Positions 40,973 to 50,292 of a stretch of DNA of 56,833 nt are shown here, one piece after another (position 1 is the stretch's first letter; each line of letters opens with the position of its first letter). Under the pieces are notes generated by a model that ran no database searches, was not told the DNA's origin, and worked only from the letters and a program-made list of their open reading frames with translations. The position numbers and the translations under genes are program-made. Location: the NCBI GenBank assembly GCA_030267965.1, contig BRYA01000410.1:1-56833 (forward strand), given 5' to 3'. This stretch comes from Triparma columacea (lineage: Eukaryota; Sar; Bolidophyceae; Parmales; Triparmaceae).

Positions 40973-41803
40973 ATGATGAACGGTTATGAGTGTGATTCGT
41001 GTGCTTCAGATTTTCAATTGCTACCTATTTGGGCACAAGGTTTTGAATGCCCAAGAATGTGGGTATATACATACTTCCAGGAGATACACATATACATGAT
41101 TGTCATGCGAATCACTCTCGGGATTAACGATTACCTCACGAGATATTTTTTTCCTGGGTTTGGGTCGAATTGGGTCTCGGGGGGATTTTTATTTCTCAAT
41201 CCAAAGCCGACTGCTGCGGTTTTCTGGCTTCTTCTTACCTCTAAATGAACTAACCCCCCCTCCCTAACCTTCCCCCCCCTTCGTTTCTCTCAGCTCACCC
41301 AGTCCACCCCATCCTCTTCTATCCCCTTGGACTCACCCCTTCATTTGAAGCTCGGTAGCGGTGTCGAATACCGTACCCTCGGCAACCACGTGAACGACAC
41401 TTTCCTGCGCACACTGGTAGGGCTGTGGTGCTTTGAGAGCGGCTGGTCCAAGAACAAGGGGGTGGCGGCTGTCCTGAGATGCTGGGCGGAAAAGGGGGTG
41501 GAGTTCTACAGGCCGGAGAAGGCCGGGAAGAGGAGAGGCAGGCGGGGCAGGAAGGGCGTGGAGGGGGAGGGAGGGGAGTTAATGTGGGAGGTGCAGAAGT
41601 TCAACAAATTGAAGGATTACTGCAGGAGGAGGCTGACGACCATTGAGGAAAGGAAGAAGACAAACGGGGGTGGGGGTTTAAAGGCGTACGACGGAAGCCC
41701 CGTCGATATGGTTTGGGACGCCGCTGTTGCTTTTGTTGAGGGAGAGGTTAAGAAGGGAAGGATAAAAATTGGTGGGGCGGGGGGGCTGGGGGACTATATA
41801 TGA
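40973..41803 (+). CDS. Unknown small basic protein, first exon tentative
   Basis: The sure part is 41294-41803 (169 residues), which begins at a pyrimidine-tract acceptor CTCTCAG and lacks its own ATG for the conserved-looking start. A first exon at 40973-41062 (30 residues, donor GTATAT) fits in phase but has an atypical donor. The protein has a tidy core (LGNHVNDTFLRTLVGLWCFE, then AAVLRCWAEKGVEFYRPEKA), an Arg/Gly-rich insert and MWEVQKFNKLKDYCRRRLTT. No family recognised. Convergent with the ubiquitin hydrolase gene (136 bp). Confidence 0.45.
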
Positions 41804-41939
41804 CGCGAAGTTGCTCTACTAAAGACTTGAAAGGGGGTTGTTAAGATTTCGGAAGAAGCTAAGCGGCAACGATAACCTTTTCAGAAGAATCGAGACATAA
41901 AACTTGGGTGTGCGTTTGTCAAAGCAGCTTACATACGCT

Positions 41940-43073
41940 TTACGTTTCAATCTGCTCCTTCTCGTAGAACGCCATGTACCCGTTCTTGTAAACGTCCTCC
42001 TTCACATCCTTCCACCTGACCCTCGTAACGATTTCGTCGTTGCATAGCCACCATCCCCCCCCCCCCTCCTCCCCGTTCCCCAGAAGCCTCCCCACCACCC
42101 CTCCTCCCCTCCCCCCTCTCCCCCCCCTCAGAACGTACGCGTAGTAGTGCCCGTACCCGTACGCTCCCCTGTGCACGACCACGCTCCTCAGCCTGTACCT
42201 CCACCCCTCCCCCTTGACCCTCAGTGTCGGTTCCACCCTGAGCTTCCCCTCGTACTTCGACACAGTCCCGTAGTCGTCCATCTGGAACCTGTTTAGCCTG
42301 AAGACCCCGACGTGAGGGTACGAGACTATCTCCTCTCCCTTCCAAGCGTCGACGAGGTCCCCGTTTGAGTCCCTCCACTTGTTTCCTCCCTCCAGAAGCT
42401 CAGGTTCACCGTACCTTTTCAGCGCCCCCTTCACTGACCTCTCGCCCTTCGGTTGCAGCGTGATGTAGTTGTGCCTGACCTTCTTCGACCTTCCGTTTGA
42501 AGGGTCCACCTTTGAGCGCACGTAATCCAAGGTCTCAAACCAACCTGAAATCCCCCCTCCCTCAGCCCCCTCACCCAAGTCACCGGAGACGAGGTTGACG
42601 ACCCTGTCGTACACCTCGGCGACGTCCATCTGCTCCTTTACGTCAATCGCCAATTCGTCAGTGATACCCACTGTCGTAGACAGCCCCTTGTCCATGGCCT
42701 TGAACTGGGATAGAAGGATGGAAGAAAATGAGGGCGAGGACGGGGACACGGTCGAGTCGAACGAAATCTCAACTTCCGTATCGATTGTATCGGTTTTGAC
42801 GTCTTTGGAAGAGGAATGACCTGTTTCTGTGGCCAGAGCGTTCCACCAAGTAACCCTTACATTGTTCAAGCTCTGTAAGAGGCTGTTCAGGTGGCAAGTG
42901 TTACCCTGATTCTTAAGACCGTACGGCAAATGTGCAGGTGGATGTATATAAGGACGAAGTGTTGAAGTAGGAGGGGTTGAAGGGGAAGGGAACGAGGTTG
43001 GGGAGGTGGGAGAGGGGAATATTATCAGTATTAAGACAATTGATAGTAATATAAGTGCTTTTATTGACTTCAT
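41940..43073 (-). CDS. Ubiquitin-specific protease with N-terminal signal sequence
   Basis: A single-exon gene of 377 residues. It belongs to the USP/UCH2 cysteine proteases that remove ubiquitin. The Cys box is GLKNQGNTCHLNSLLQSL with the nucleophile at C60. The His box is YRLRSVVVHRGAYGYGHYYA with H309. The third catalytic position is in WWLCNDEIV (N345/D346). The catalytic domain is compact, with no obvious zinc-binding CxxC fingers. The first 20 residues are basic and then strongly hydrophobic (MKSIKALILLSIVLILIIFP), followed by a Ser/Thr/Pro-rich stretch to residue 45. This looks like a signal peptide or anchor plus a transit-like segment, which is unusual for a cytosolic enzyme. In red-plastid algae a signal-bearing deubiquitinase has been described in the periplastid compartment; this is a candidate. 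Confidence 0.85.
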   Translation of the reverse strand: MKSIKALILLSIVLILIIFPSPTSPTSFPSPSTPPTSTLRPYIHPPAHLPYGLKNQGNTCHLNSLLQSLNNVRVTWWNALATETGHSSSKDVKTDTIDTEVEISFDSTVSPSSPSFSSILLSQFKAMDKGLSTTVGITDELAIDVKEQMDVAEVYDRVVNLVSGDLGEGAEGGGISGWFETLDYVRSKVDPSNGRSKKVRHNYITLQPKGERSVKGALKRYGEPELLEGGNKWRDSNGDLVDAWKGEEIVSYPHVGVFRLNRFQMDDYGTVSKYEGKLRVEPTLRVKGEGWRYRLRSVVVHRGAYGYGHYYAYVLRGGRGGRGGGVVGRLLGNGEEGGGGWWLCNDEIVTRVRWKDVKEDVYKNGYMAFYEKEQIET

Positions 43074-43174
43074 TTTATTAGTAGAAGGGGGTACAATGTA
43101 GAAATAGGGATCTAAGACGATCTAAGACGTGGTAAAGATGTCAGAAAAATAAATGTAAATCCAATTATCCAATT
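43074..43174. promoter_or_regulatory. Compact divergent promoter, USP and DPH7
   Basis: Only 101 bp separate the two start codons. It contains a 10-bp direct repeat (GATCTAAGAC near 43110-43128) and AT-rich flanks. Transcripts of both genes must start here or within the coding regions. Confidence 0.5.
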
Positions 43175-44501
43175 ATGTCAGCATTTACGACAAATAATGA
43201 CACAAAACACACAACTCAAACAACAACAACAACATCACCATCACACCCCCCCACATCTACATCCTCATCACCGCACCTAATCCTAGATAAACCCTGTTGC
43301 AGCCTACTGGTTTCACAAGATACCATAATAATAGGTCACTACGTCCTCCAAGAGTCCCCATCCTCCCCTCCATCACCTTCAACCTCCTCTAACGCCTCAT
43401 CAATTAGCCCTAACTTAACAACATCAATTTCACCAAAAGATCCCCAGTTAAGGGTAGGAGGTTGGACAGTATTATCCCAACCTTCAAACCCCACATCACC
43501 CTTATCAGTGACGCATTCATCCCCCTCACCAGGTGGTGTTTTATCCTCATCTTTCCACCCCCTCCACCCTTCACTCGTCGTATCCTGCTGTAGTGACGGT
43601 AGGGTAAGGTACTACGACTACGTGGAGAATGAGGTTAGGGGTGAGACTAATGTTAACGATGGGGTTGTGGCTACCGACTTGAGGTGGGTAGCTGAGAGGT
43701 TGGGTTGGCTCGTGACGTTCGCCGACAGCACGTTCTGCTTCTTCCCCGACATCGGGGGGGGTCACGGGTTGGGGGGGGAGCCGGGGGATTTAGAGTGGAG
43801 CTGTGAGGGTGCACACGGGTTCTTCGGTGTGGGGGCGGAGGTTTGGTGCGTGGAGTACGGATGGGTGGGGGGGAAGGGTGTCGTCGCTACTGGGGGTGAC
43901 GACGGTAGGCTTAGGCTTTGGGACTGGGGGGAACATGGAGGTTTCGAGGAGGTTAAGGGTAGGGGGGGAGGGATGGAGGCAGGGGGAGGGGTCACTAGGC
44001 TGGAGAGGGTGGAGGGGGGAGGGGGGGAAGGGGAGGTCGACTTCCTGGTCGGGAGCTACGACGAGGCCGTGAGGAGGGTGAGGTACTGCACGGAGAGAAG
44101 GGCACTGGAGGTGCTGTGGGAGACAGAGGTTGGGGGGGGGGTATGGAGGCTGGAGAGGTTCCCGGGTTGGGAGGAGGGGGGGGAGGACGTTTGGCTCGCG
44201 GGGATCATGTACGGCGGGGCAATGGTGCTGGGGTCGGATGGGAGGAAAAGGGGAGGGGTGGAGAAGGGATTTGAGGTGAGGCAAGGTGGGGACGGAGAGA
44301 GGCAGTAAAACGCGACTTGTAGTAGCCTAACCCCCTTCTTTCTCCTNNNNNNNNNNNCCCCCCCCCCCCCCCCCCCCCTTCACTTTGCCGCAGAGTATGG
44401 TTTACGGGGCTGGATGGATCAAAGAGGGTGAAGAATGGAAATGCGTGGCGTGCAGCTTCTACGACATGAGGGTGAGGGTGTGGGATTGGGAGGACAAATA
44501 G
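43175..44501 (+). CDS. DPH7: Diphthine methyltransferase (DPH7/WDR85), WD40
   Basis: Two exons, 43175-44275 and 44394-44501, give 402 residues. The intron 44276-44393 contains an 11-N gap and a long C run. The first exon has WD40 features (HPLHPSLVVSCCSDGRVRYY, VVATGGDDGRLRLWDW) and the family-specific VDFLVGSYDEAVRRV and GGGVWRLERFP followed by AGIMYGGAMVL. The last exon encodes SMVYGAGW and ACSFYDMRVRVWDW, which match the end of DPH7 (S-x-YGADW, CSFYD). DPH7 hydrolyses the methyl ester of diphthine on elongation factor 2 to allow diphthamide formation. The N-terminal 35 residues are Thr/Ser-rich. The gene diverges from the USP gene. Confidence 0.85.
44347..44357. other. Small assembly gap (11 N) beside a C run
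   Basis: Eleven undetermined bases followed by 21 C in the DPH7 intron. It is likely to mark a homopolymer of unsure length and does not affect the exons. Confidence 0.95.
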
Positions 44502-44632
44502 ACAGCCAGATAGATAAAAAGTGTTTTGTACATGTATGTTCGTATTAGAAAAGAAATCTTCTTATTTGTTTGTCATGATGACAACCCAGACAAACCCAAC
44601 AATCGACCCCAATTCCAACCAACAGAAATCGC

Positions 44633-44986
44633 TTACTGAGAGTCGACGACAGTGACCTCAACCTCAACTCCAGGCTCGATGGAGATGGAGGTGATCTGCT
44701 TGACGACGTCTGCGGCAGCGTGGAGGTCAATGAGCCTCTTGTGGATGCGCATCTCGAACTTGTCCCAGGTGTTGGTTCCCTCTCCTGAGGGGGCCTTACG
44801 GGTGGTGATCCTGAGCTTCTTGGTGGGGAGCCTGACGGGCCCGGAGACCTTGAGCTTCTTGTCGACGGCACCGCGCTTGAGGTCAGAGCAGACCTTCTCG
44901 AGGTTCTTGACGTTCCTGGAGGTGAGGGTGATGCGGATCCTGTGGAGGGCATCGGCGGTATCGACTTCTTTCTTGTAGGCAGACAT
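44633..44986 (-). CDS. RPS20: 40S ribosomal protein S20 (uS10)
   Basis: A 117-residue frame, the usual length for eukaryotic uS10. Features are [19 protein letters not shown] at the start, [21 protein letters not shown] in the conserved loop, and [16 protein letters not shown]. It binds 18S rRNA in the head of the small subunit. The stop codon is 132 bp from the convergent DPH7 end. No intron interrupts the coding frame. Confidence 0.95.
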   Translation of the reverse strand: MSAYKKEVDTADALHRIRITLTSRNVKNLEKVCSDLKRGAVDKKLKVSGPVRLPTKKLRITTRKAPSGEGTNTWDKFEMRIHKRLIDLHAAADVVKQITSISIEPGVEVEVTVVDSQ

Positions 44987-45673
44987 ACTTAGAATCTAAA
45001 GTGGGCAAGAGGAGGGTGTAGAGGAGGGTGTAGGGTGGGGGAAAAGGAGAGGGAGGATGGGAGGGCGGTCGAGTTAGTTTGGGAGTAGTCAAAATATGGG
45101 GGAAGGTGGGGGGGTCGACGAGCAAAAAGGGGATTATGGTAGTGGCACATATAGCAATCATCCCATAGGAACGTGTAATGACAAAAATGTGGGTAAATTG
45201 TCGAGTTTTTGGTCTAAATCGTTGTGAGCCACGGGAAATGCATGGTGACTTAAAACATGAACAACGACAATTTGATGACATTCACGCAACGACAGGGCTT
45301 CACTAGGCACACACACACACTTTAAAAGTCACAAGAGGCTACAAGGCTACGTACATGACAAAGAGTGAGGCAAACTGTATTGTAACCAAAAAAAGGCGAA
45401 AGAAGGGGAAAAAAAAGGAGAAAAACGAAAAAGGGAGTGATCCCAGCCCATTTTCTCACTTTACAAACAAATCCAACAGCTGCAATTACGCATACGGATA
45501 TAAACATTCCGTCTCAATCACACACGAACATCAATTTTGAGTTATTCCTTCATTACCTTTAATAACTGACTGTCAACACGAAAGTGATCATCGGAATCAA
45601 ACTTCTCCTCCAACAGACGCCTAACAACTTACGCCTAACTTCCTCCACCCAGCCTAGCCTCCCTCCTTAAACC
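44987..45673. promoter_or_regulatory. Divergent spacer upstream of RPS20
   Basis: 687 bp between RPS20 and a plus-strand small gene. It contains a (CA)6 run at 45308-45320, purine-rich A/G tracts at 45388-45445, and pyrimidine-rich DNA just upstream of both starts. Ribosomal protein genes often have a pyrimidine-rich start or a 5' UTR intron, which may explain its length. No gene is visible. Confidence 0.4.
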
Positions 45674-46150
45674 ATGTCAATCCTCCCCCTCTTCCTCCTC
45701 TTCCTCCTTCTCCTAACCTCCCCCATAACTTCGACGGATATAAAATTTACTCCCGGAGACAACAGTTCCCCCGCCGCCCGCGCCCCACGTTCCCAACGTG
45801 AGTGGGATCGTCTCGGTATATCCCGTCCCTCCTACGGCAAGACTGACGCAGAGGTTTGGAAGGAGAAGGTCGAGTGGTACACGAAGAGACTGCCAAAGTT
45901 CGTTACACTTAAGAATGTTGGGGCGGTTGTTATGCTTGTTGGGATGGCGGTTTACACGAGGGAAAATAAGAGAGGTGGAGGGGGTAGGCAACCGTCCGAG
46001 AGGGAGTTTGAGGAGGCTAGGAGGATGAGGTTGGCTAGGTTTCAGGGGGGGGAGGATGTCTTGGTTGATGGGGGGGTTGACGAGGGGAAGAGGGAGAGTT
46101 ATGAACAGATCATGAAGGGATTGAGGAAGGGGAAGGACAAGGCCGCGTGA
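45674..46150 (+). CDS. Small membrane protein with signal sequence
   Basis: A 158-residue frame with ATG in a good context (ACC before it). The N terminus MSILPLFLLFLLLLTSPITS is a signal sequence with a likely cut near TST. A second membrane segment is NVGAVVMLVGMAVYT (about 76-91). The C-terminal half is charged and helical (SEREFEEARRMRLARFQGG). The layout, a lumenal part, one membrane pass and a helical cytosolic tail, suggests an ER or plastid-envelope membrane protein. Family not recognised. Confidence 0.6.
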   Translation: MSILPLFLLFLLLLTSPITSTDIKFTPGDNSSPAARAPRSQREWDRLGISRPSYGKTDAEVWKEKVEWYTKRLPKFVTLKNVGAVVMLVGMAVYTRENKRGGGGRQPSEREFEEARRMRLARFQGGEDVLVDGGVDEGKRESYEQIMKGLRKGKDKAA

Positions 46151-46220
46151 GACCGAGAGTTTGGATTTAAGAAGCAAAATAGACGCTTACAGTAACAAAT
46201 TCAAGCTAGGGTTCAATTCC

Positions 46221-47369
46221 TCATTTCTTCTTGCCCTTGCCCTTCCTTCCTTTCTTGCCCTTCCTACCCGTCGCAGCTGTCCCGTCCTCTCTTCCCACCA
46301 CCGTTGCTCCCGCCGCCGCTCCCTTCCCTGTCTTATGCCTCCCCTTGACCATCGCCTCACTCTCCCCCCTTTCGTTCAGCGGTCCCGTGCATAGCACCTT
46401 GTGCTTCTTCCAGTGTTTGACCTGGCACTCCTTTGAGCAGTAAGCGATAGTGCGACAGGGACACATAAGGAGCTTGTCGCGCTCTTTGGCAGTGAGAGCC
46501 TCGCAAACAAAGCAGCAAAAGGGACGGCCTTTAAGGTACTGTTTCGTGATGTTAATGATTATAGGATCATGATGGTAAGATGCGAAAGTATTGAATTTGT
46601 CTCGTACTACGTCAGAATCGGGCTTTCCGAGATGAAGAAATGTTACGAACATCTTTATTGCGACATCTCTACTAACATTAGGGTGTTCTCCTTTGCATGC
46701 ACAGAGGCAATTACCAAACACATGAAGCACGTCGTTGGTGGTTGGGATAGCACCGCGCGTGAGAAACAGCCTGCATATGCCGTGTGCTCCACAATTGACA
46801 GCCATTGCAAGTGGTGAAACAACATCTCCATTAGTGCGAACCACTGTCTTGTTCACATTTGCTCCATGATCGAGAAGTGCTATGGCCTGATCAATGTGTC
46901 CCCTATCAGCAGCAGTCATCAACAGGTTGGTGGACAAGTCTTCCCGCAACCCTTCGACTCGTGCGTCCATATTAGGGTCCAGTCCATGTTCTAAGAGCAA
47001 TCTCAAGATTGTTGAATCGTCACTATTCTTCCTGCCTCTCATTGATATATTTGCGGCTATGAACATGGCTTCCTTGTTGTCGAAGCCGGCCTCTAAGGTA
47101 AGCTTGACCATCTCAACGTTTTGGTCTTCTGAGGCCAGGGTGAGGACTGAAGCTACATCCAATTTCTCATCAACATGCTTTGCAACAACGCCTAACAAAA
47201 CCTCAGGACCATGTTCCTTGGCATACCCCTTGATGCGATCCCAGTCTTGAGCACTAGCCCATTCCAAGCACAAATGTTGACCCTCTGTCAAGTCGTCCCA
47301 ACTAGGTACTGTCACATTTGTGGTCTCTGATGAATTGTGTGACGAATGTACCTCTGATTGTGATTCCAT
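46221..47369 (-). CDS. Ankyrin repeat-MYND zinc-finger protein, copy A
   Basis: A single-exon gene of 382 residues. Ankyrin-type repeats span about residues 60-230 (TILRLLLEHGLDPNMDARVE, GHIDQAIALLDHGANVNKT, HGICRLFLTRGAIPTTNDV). A MYND zinc finger follows at about 285-325 with C-x2-C, C-x-C and the YCSKECQ...HWKKHK.LC pattern. The end is a Gly/Lys-rich basic tail. It is about 60-70% identical by eye to the next gene, with the same order and its own copy of the 5' flank. MYND fingers bind proline-rich peptides; the function here is unknown. Confidence 0.85.
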   Translation of the reverse strand: MESQSEVHSSHNSSETTNVTVPSWDDLTEGQHLCLEWASAQDWDRIKGYAKEHGPEVLLGVVAKHVDEKLDVASVLTLASEDQNVEMVKLTLEAGFDNKEAMFIAANISMRGRKNSDDSTILRLLLEHGLDPNMDARVEGLREDLSTNLLMTAADRGHIDQAIALLDHGANVNKTVVRTNGDVVSPLAMAVNCGAHGICRLFLTRGAIPTTNDVLHVFGNCLCACKGEHPNVSRDVAIKMFVTFLHLGKPDSDVVRDKFNTFASYHHDPIIINITKQYLKGRPFCCFVCEALTAKERDKLLMCPCRTIAYCSKECQVKHWKKHKVLCTGPLNERGESEAMVKGRHKTGKGAAAGATVVGREDGTAATGRKGKKGRKGKGKKK

Positions 47370-47500
47370 TTTTGAGCGAACCTACCCCGAATGTAAGTTT
47401 ATAGCGGCAAATTACGATGTGAAACTTATCGATTAAGCCTTAAAAGTGCTCGACGTAGGCAGAACTATTGTGCAGGTGCTAATATTGGAGTCCACCTCTG
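47370..47500. repeat. Duplicated 5' flank shared with 48908-49040
   Basis: The first about 130 bases upstream of both ankyrin-MYND start codons are nearly identical, for example GTAAGTTTATAGCGGCAAAT and GTGCTCGACGTAGGCAGAAC in each. The duplication unit therefore includes the promoter and is about 1.3-1.5 kb. Similarity fades near 47500 and 49040. Confidence 0.85.
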
Positions 47501-47653
47501 AGAAAGTTTCTTCTTGGAAGCAGGAGGGGACAAAATTAGTTGGAGAAATATGAAATGGTTGTTTCTCACGCTTAGCGCTAAAAAGTAAGCAATTTGATGT
47601 ATATCGAATTCTGAAAAATTGCTTATAGCCGCCGCATTACTGTATTGTTTCGT

Positions 47654-48907
47654 TCACTTCTTCTTACCCCTACCCTTCTTCCCCTTCTTCCCCTTCTTGC
47701 CATTATTCCCCGTCGCACCTGCTCCTTCCGCTACCCCCCCATCTGCCACTCCCACATCCGCTACTCCCACATCCGCTCCTCCCCCTGCCATCCCCTTCCC
47801 TGTCTTTGATCTTTTCTTGACCATTGCCTCGCTCTCTCCCCTTTCGTTCAGTGGTCCCGTGCATTGCACCTTGTGCTTCTTCCAGTGCTTGAGCTGGCAC
47901 TCCCTTGAGCAGTAGGCGACGTTGCGACAGGGACACATTAGGAGCTTGTCACGCTCCTTGGCAGTTAGAGCCTCGCAAACAAAGCAGCAGAAGGGACGGC
48001 CTTGAAGGTAATGTTTTGTGATGTTGGTGATTATAGGATCGTGATAGGAAGGATCGGCTAAATTGAATTTGTCTTGAACTACGTCGGAATCGGGCATTCC
48101 AAGATGCAGAAATGTTGTGAACATCTTTATTGCGACATCTCTACTAAGGTAAGGGTGTTCTCCTTTGCACGCTGCGAGGCAGATATTAAACACAATATAC
48201 ACGTCGTTGGTGGTTGGAATAGCACCGCGCGTGAGAAACAGCCTGCATATGTCGTGTGCTCCATAACTCATAGTATAAGTAAGTGGTGAATCAACATGTC
48301 GTCCATCAGGGTAAACAAATGTCTTGTTCACATTTGCTCCATGATCGAGAAGTGCTATGACCTGATCAGTGCGTCCCCTTGAAACAGCAGACACCAAAAG
48401 GTTGGAAAAGTCTTTTATCATGCCTTCGACTCGTAGGTCCATATTAGGGTCAAGTCCATGTTCTAAGAGCAATCTCAAGATTGTTGAATTGTCACTTTTC
48501 TCCATTGATATCTGTGCGGCAAGGTACATGGCTTCCTTGTTGACGAAGCCGGCCTCTAAGGTAAGCTTGATCATCTCTACATTATCGTCACGAGAGGCTT
48601 TTGTGAGAACTGAAAATACCGAATTCGGACTATCCGAATAAACTCCTAACAAAACCTCAGGACCATGTTCCTTAGCATACCCCTTGATGCGATCCCAGTC
48701 TTTGTTTACAGCACAATCTATGCAGCACTGTTGACCTACTGTAAAATCGTCCCAACTAGATACTGTCATATTTGTGGTCTCTGATGAATTGAGTGACGAT
48801 TGTACCTCTGATTGTGATTTAAAAGTATAATCATCTAGTATATCATCTAGTATATCATCTAGCATATCATCTGATTGTGATTTAAAAGTATCTGAGTGTG
48901 ATTCCAT
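47654..48907 (-). CDS. Ankyrin repeat-MYND zinc-finger protein, copy B
   Basis: A single-exon gene of 417 residues, a tandem paralogue of copy A. It has the same ankyrin region and a MYND finger (RPFCCFVCEALTAKERDKLL, then YCSRECQLKHWKKHKVQC). It differs by a 12-bp repeat expansion near the N terminus (DDILDDILDD) flanked by a duplicated FKSQS stretch, and by a Val/Ala/Asp/Gly-rich run (ADVGVADVGVAD) in the tail. Short in-frame expansions show continued slippage after duplication. Confidence 0.85.
   Translation of the reverse strand: MESHSDTFKSQSDDMLDDILDDILDDYTFKSQSEVQSSLNSSETTNMTVSSWDDFTVGQQCCIDCAVNKDWDRIKGYAKEHGPEVLLGVYSDSPNSVFSVLTKASRDDNVEMIKLTLEAGFVNKEAMYLAAQISMEKSDNSTILRLLLEHGLDPNMDLRVEGMIKDFSNLLVSAVSRGRTDQVIALLDHGANVNKTFVYPDGRHVDSPLTYTMSYGAHDICRLFLTRGAIPTTNDVYIVFNICLAACKGEHPYLSRDVAIKMFTTFLHLGMPDSDVVQDKFNLADPSYHDPIITNITKHYLQGRPFCCFVCEALTAKERDKLLMCPCRNVAYCSRECQLKHWKKHKVQCTGPLNERGESEAMVKKRSKTGKGMAGGGADVGVADVGVADGGVAEGAGATGNNGKKGKKGKKGRGKKK
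48808..48891. repeat. 12-bp tandem repeat flanked by a duplicated 21-mer, coding
   Basis: About four copies of an ATCATCTAGTAT-like unit lie between two copies of CTGATTGTGATTTAAAAGTA. They produce the extra DDILDD residues and the repeated FKSQS in copy B only. Confidence 0.8.
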
Positions 48908-49123
48908 TTTTGCGAACCTACCCCAAGTGTAAGTTTATAGCGGCAAATTACGATGTGAAACTTATCAACAAAGCCTTGAAAGTGCTCGACGTAGGCAGAA
49001 CTACCGTGCAGGTGGTATTCGAGTCCAACCAAAGTGAAATCTCCACTTTTCCCAAAATCTGTGCTTTTTCACTTTTCTCACATTTATATTTTTTCTATTC
49101 TCTACACAGTGGTTACCCGCCCC

Positions 49124-50212
49124 TCACCGCCCCCGTCCCCTCCTCAACGCCATCCCCACCGCCACGCCCGCCGCAGCCGCAGCATTTAATCCCTTAAACT
49201 CTTCAAAAAGTCCCCCGAAAGCCTCCCCGATTCCCCCCTGCCTCCCCGTAACCATGGCCAAGAACGGTACGTTGCTCGTCCGTCTGTCGACATCCTCAGG
49301 TAGCACACCACCCATACCTCTCCTGTACCTATAGTCCTGATGCTCCCCCCCTATAGCCGCAACCGCCACAGGCATTGCGAAGCAAAGTGCCGTGGGGACT
49401 GCGGGGGTAGCGAATGCTGAACCGAGGGAGAAAAAGGCAAAGGACCAGAGGGTGGAGTGACGGGAGACACGACCGACACCGTGGACGGAGTCGTGATCGG
49501 GGGTCTTGAAATCGAAGGGGCAACGAACCTGCCAGACGGTACTTGATGGAGATGGGGTGGGAACTGGGGAGGGCCCTGGGGAGGGGCTGGGGGAGGAGAT
49601 AGGGGGGGGAGATGAGGCCTTGTAATAGGGAATCTGTAGCTTGGGGGCAAGCTGTGACAATCCCATCAATCCCAATGCCTGCAAACCGAACGCCAACCCT
49701 AGCCTCCCCCCCCCGACTCTGGTGAAGGGGCCCTTGCCTCTTATTTGACGGTAGCCGTAGAATGTGAGACCCATGGCGACAGTGGAGAGGGTACCGTAGC
49801 AGGCGTGGTAGAGGGACTCGTCGCCGGAGAAGAGTTGGGAGATTAGGTAGGTCCGGTTGTGCGATAGTACCGTCTGTGTGTGTGTGAGTTTGGATGGGAG
49901 TGGATAAGAGAGAGGGAGGTGAGGAGGGGAGGCATATTGGACAGATAAAATGGCCTAAAATGACCCAAAATGGCACATACGCACACATATATGCACATTA
50001 TATGGGTATATGTGTGTGCTTGTGGATATATATATGTGTATGTGGCAAAGAAGCATCCAGTCGTCGAGCTAAAGTCCCCACAACTGGTCATTATTTTGGC
50101 TGCATTTGGCTTTACATCAAAGTAAATGTCCAATATCACTCACATTCTCAACAATAAAGAACGTCCAGCCTCCAACTGCATACCGTATGAGTGGTATGGG
50201 GATTGAACTCAT
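49124..50212 (-). CDS. NnrU/15-cis-zeta-carotene isomerase (Z-ISO)-like membrane protein
   Basis: Two exons, 50212-50144 and 49873-49124, give 272 residues. The 270-bp intron (GTGAGT to CACAG) carries TG and TA microsatellites. The first exon encodes MSSIPIPLIRYAVGGWTFFI, then VENTVLSHNRTYLIS runs into the second exon. Later, VGRVSRHSTLWSFAFFSLG, EHQDYRYRRGMGG and DRRTSNVPFLAMVTGRQG match the NnrU family, and the last is close to the KRTSVIPFAAIIDGRQ-like end of plant Z-ISO. Z-ISO is a haem-dependent isomerase of carotenoid synthesis in plastids; NnrU homologues exist in bacteria. A Ser/Pro-rich insert (SSPPPISSPSPSPGPSPVP) separates the halves. The N terminus lacks a clear plastid leader, so the role may differ. 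Divergent from the lumenal protein gene by 80 bp. Confidence 0.6.
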
Positions 50213-50292
50213 TTTCTTTTTTCCCGAAGCTTTTGGCCCAGCTTTTGCCCTGTTTCAGCCATTTTGCGAACTTTATTCCCCAAATTGACGCT
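50213..50292. promoter_or_regulatory. 80-bp divergent promoter, Z-ISO-like and lumen genes
   Basis: The start codons of two probable plastid genes are only 80 bp apart. The spacer is pyrimidine-rich with TTTTGGCCCAGCTTTTGCCC in the middle. This is short enough that a shared control element is likely. Confidence 0.5.

Noticed and set aside
42061..42125. C-rich run as a possible CRISPR or repeat array
   Set aside because: It is homopolymer-like coding DNA for Gly/Arg loops of the USP; no spaced direct repeats are present, and no CRISPR array, insertion sequence or viral gene was seen in the window.
49329..49988. A 219-codon minus-strand frame overlapping the Z-ISO-like gene
   Set aside because: It is out of frame with the conserved RRTSNVPF region and has no family features.
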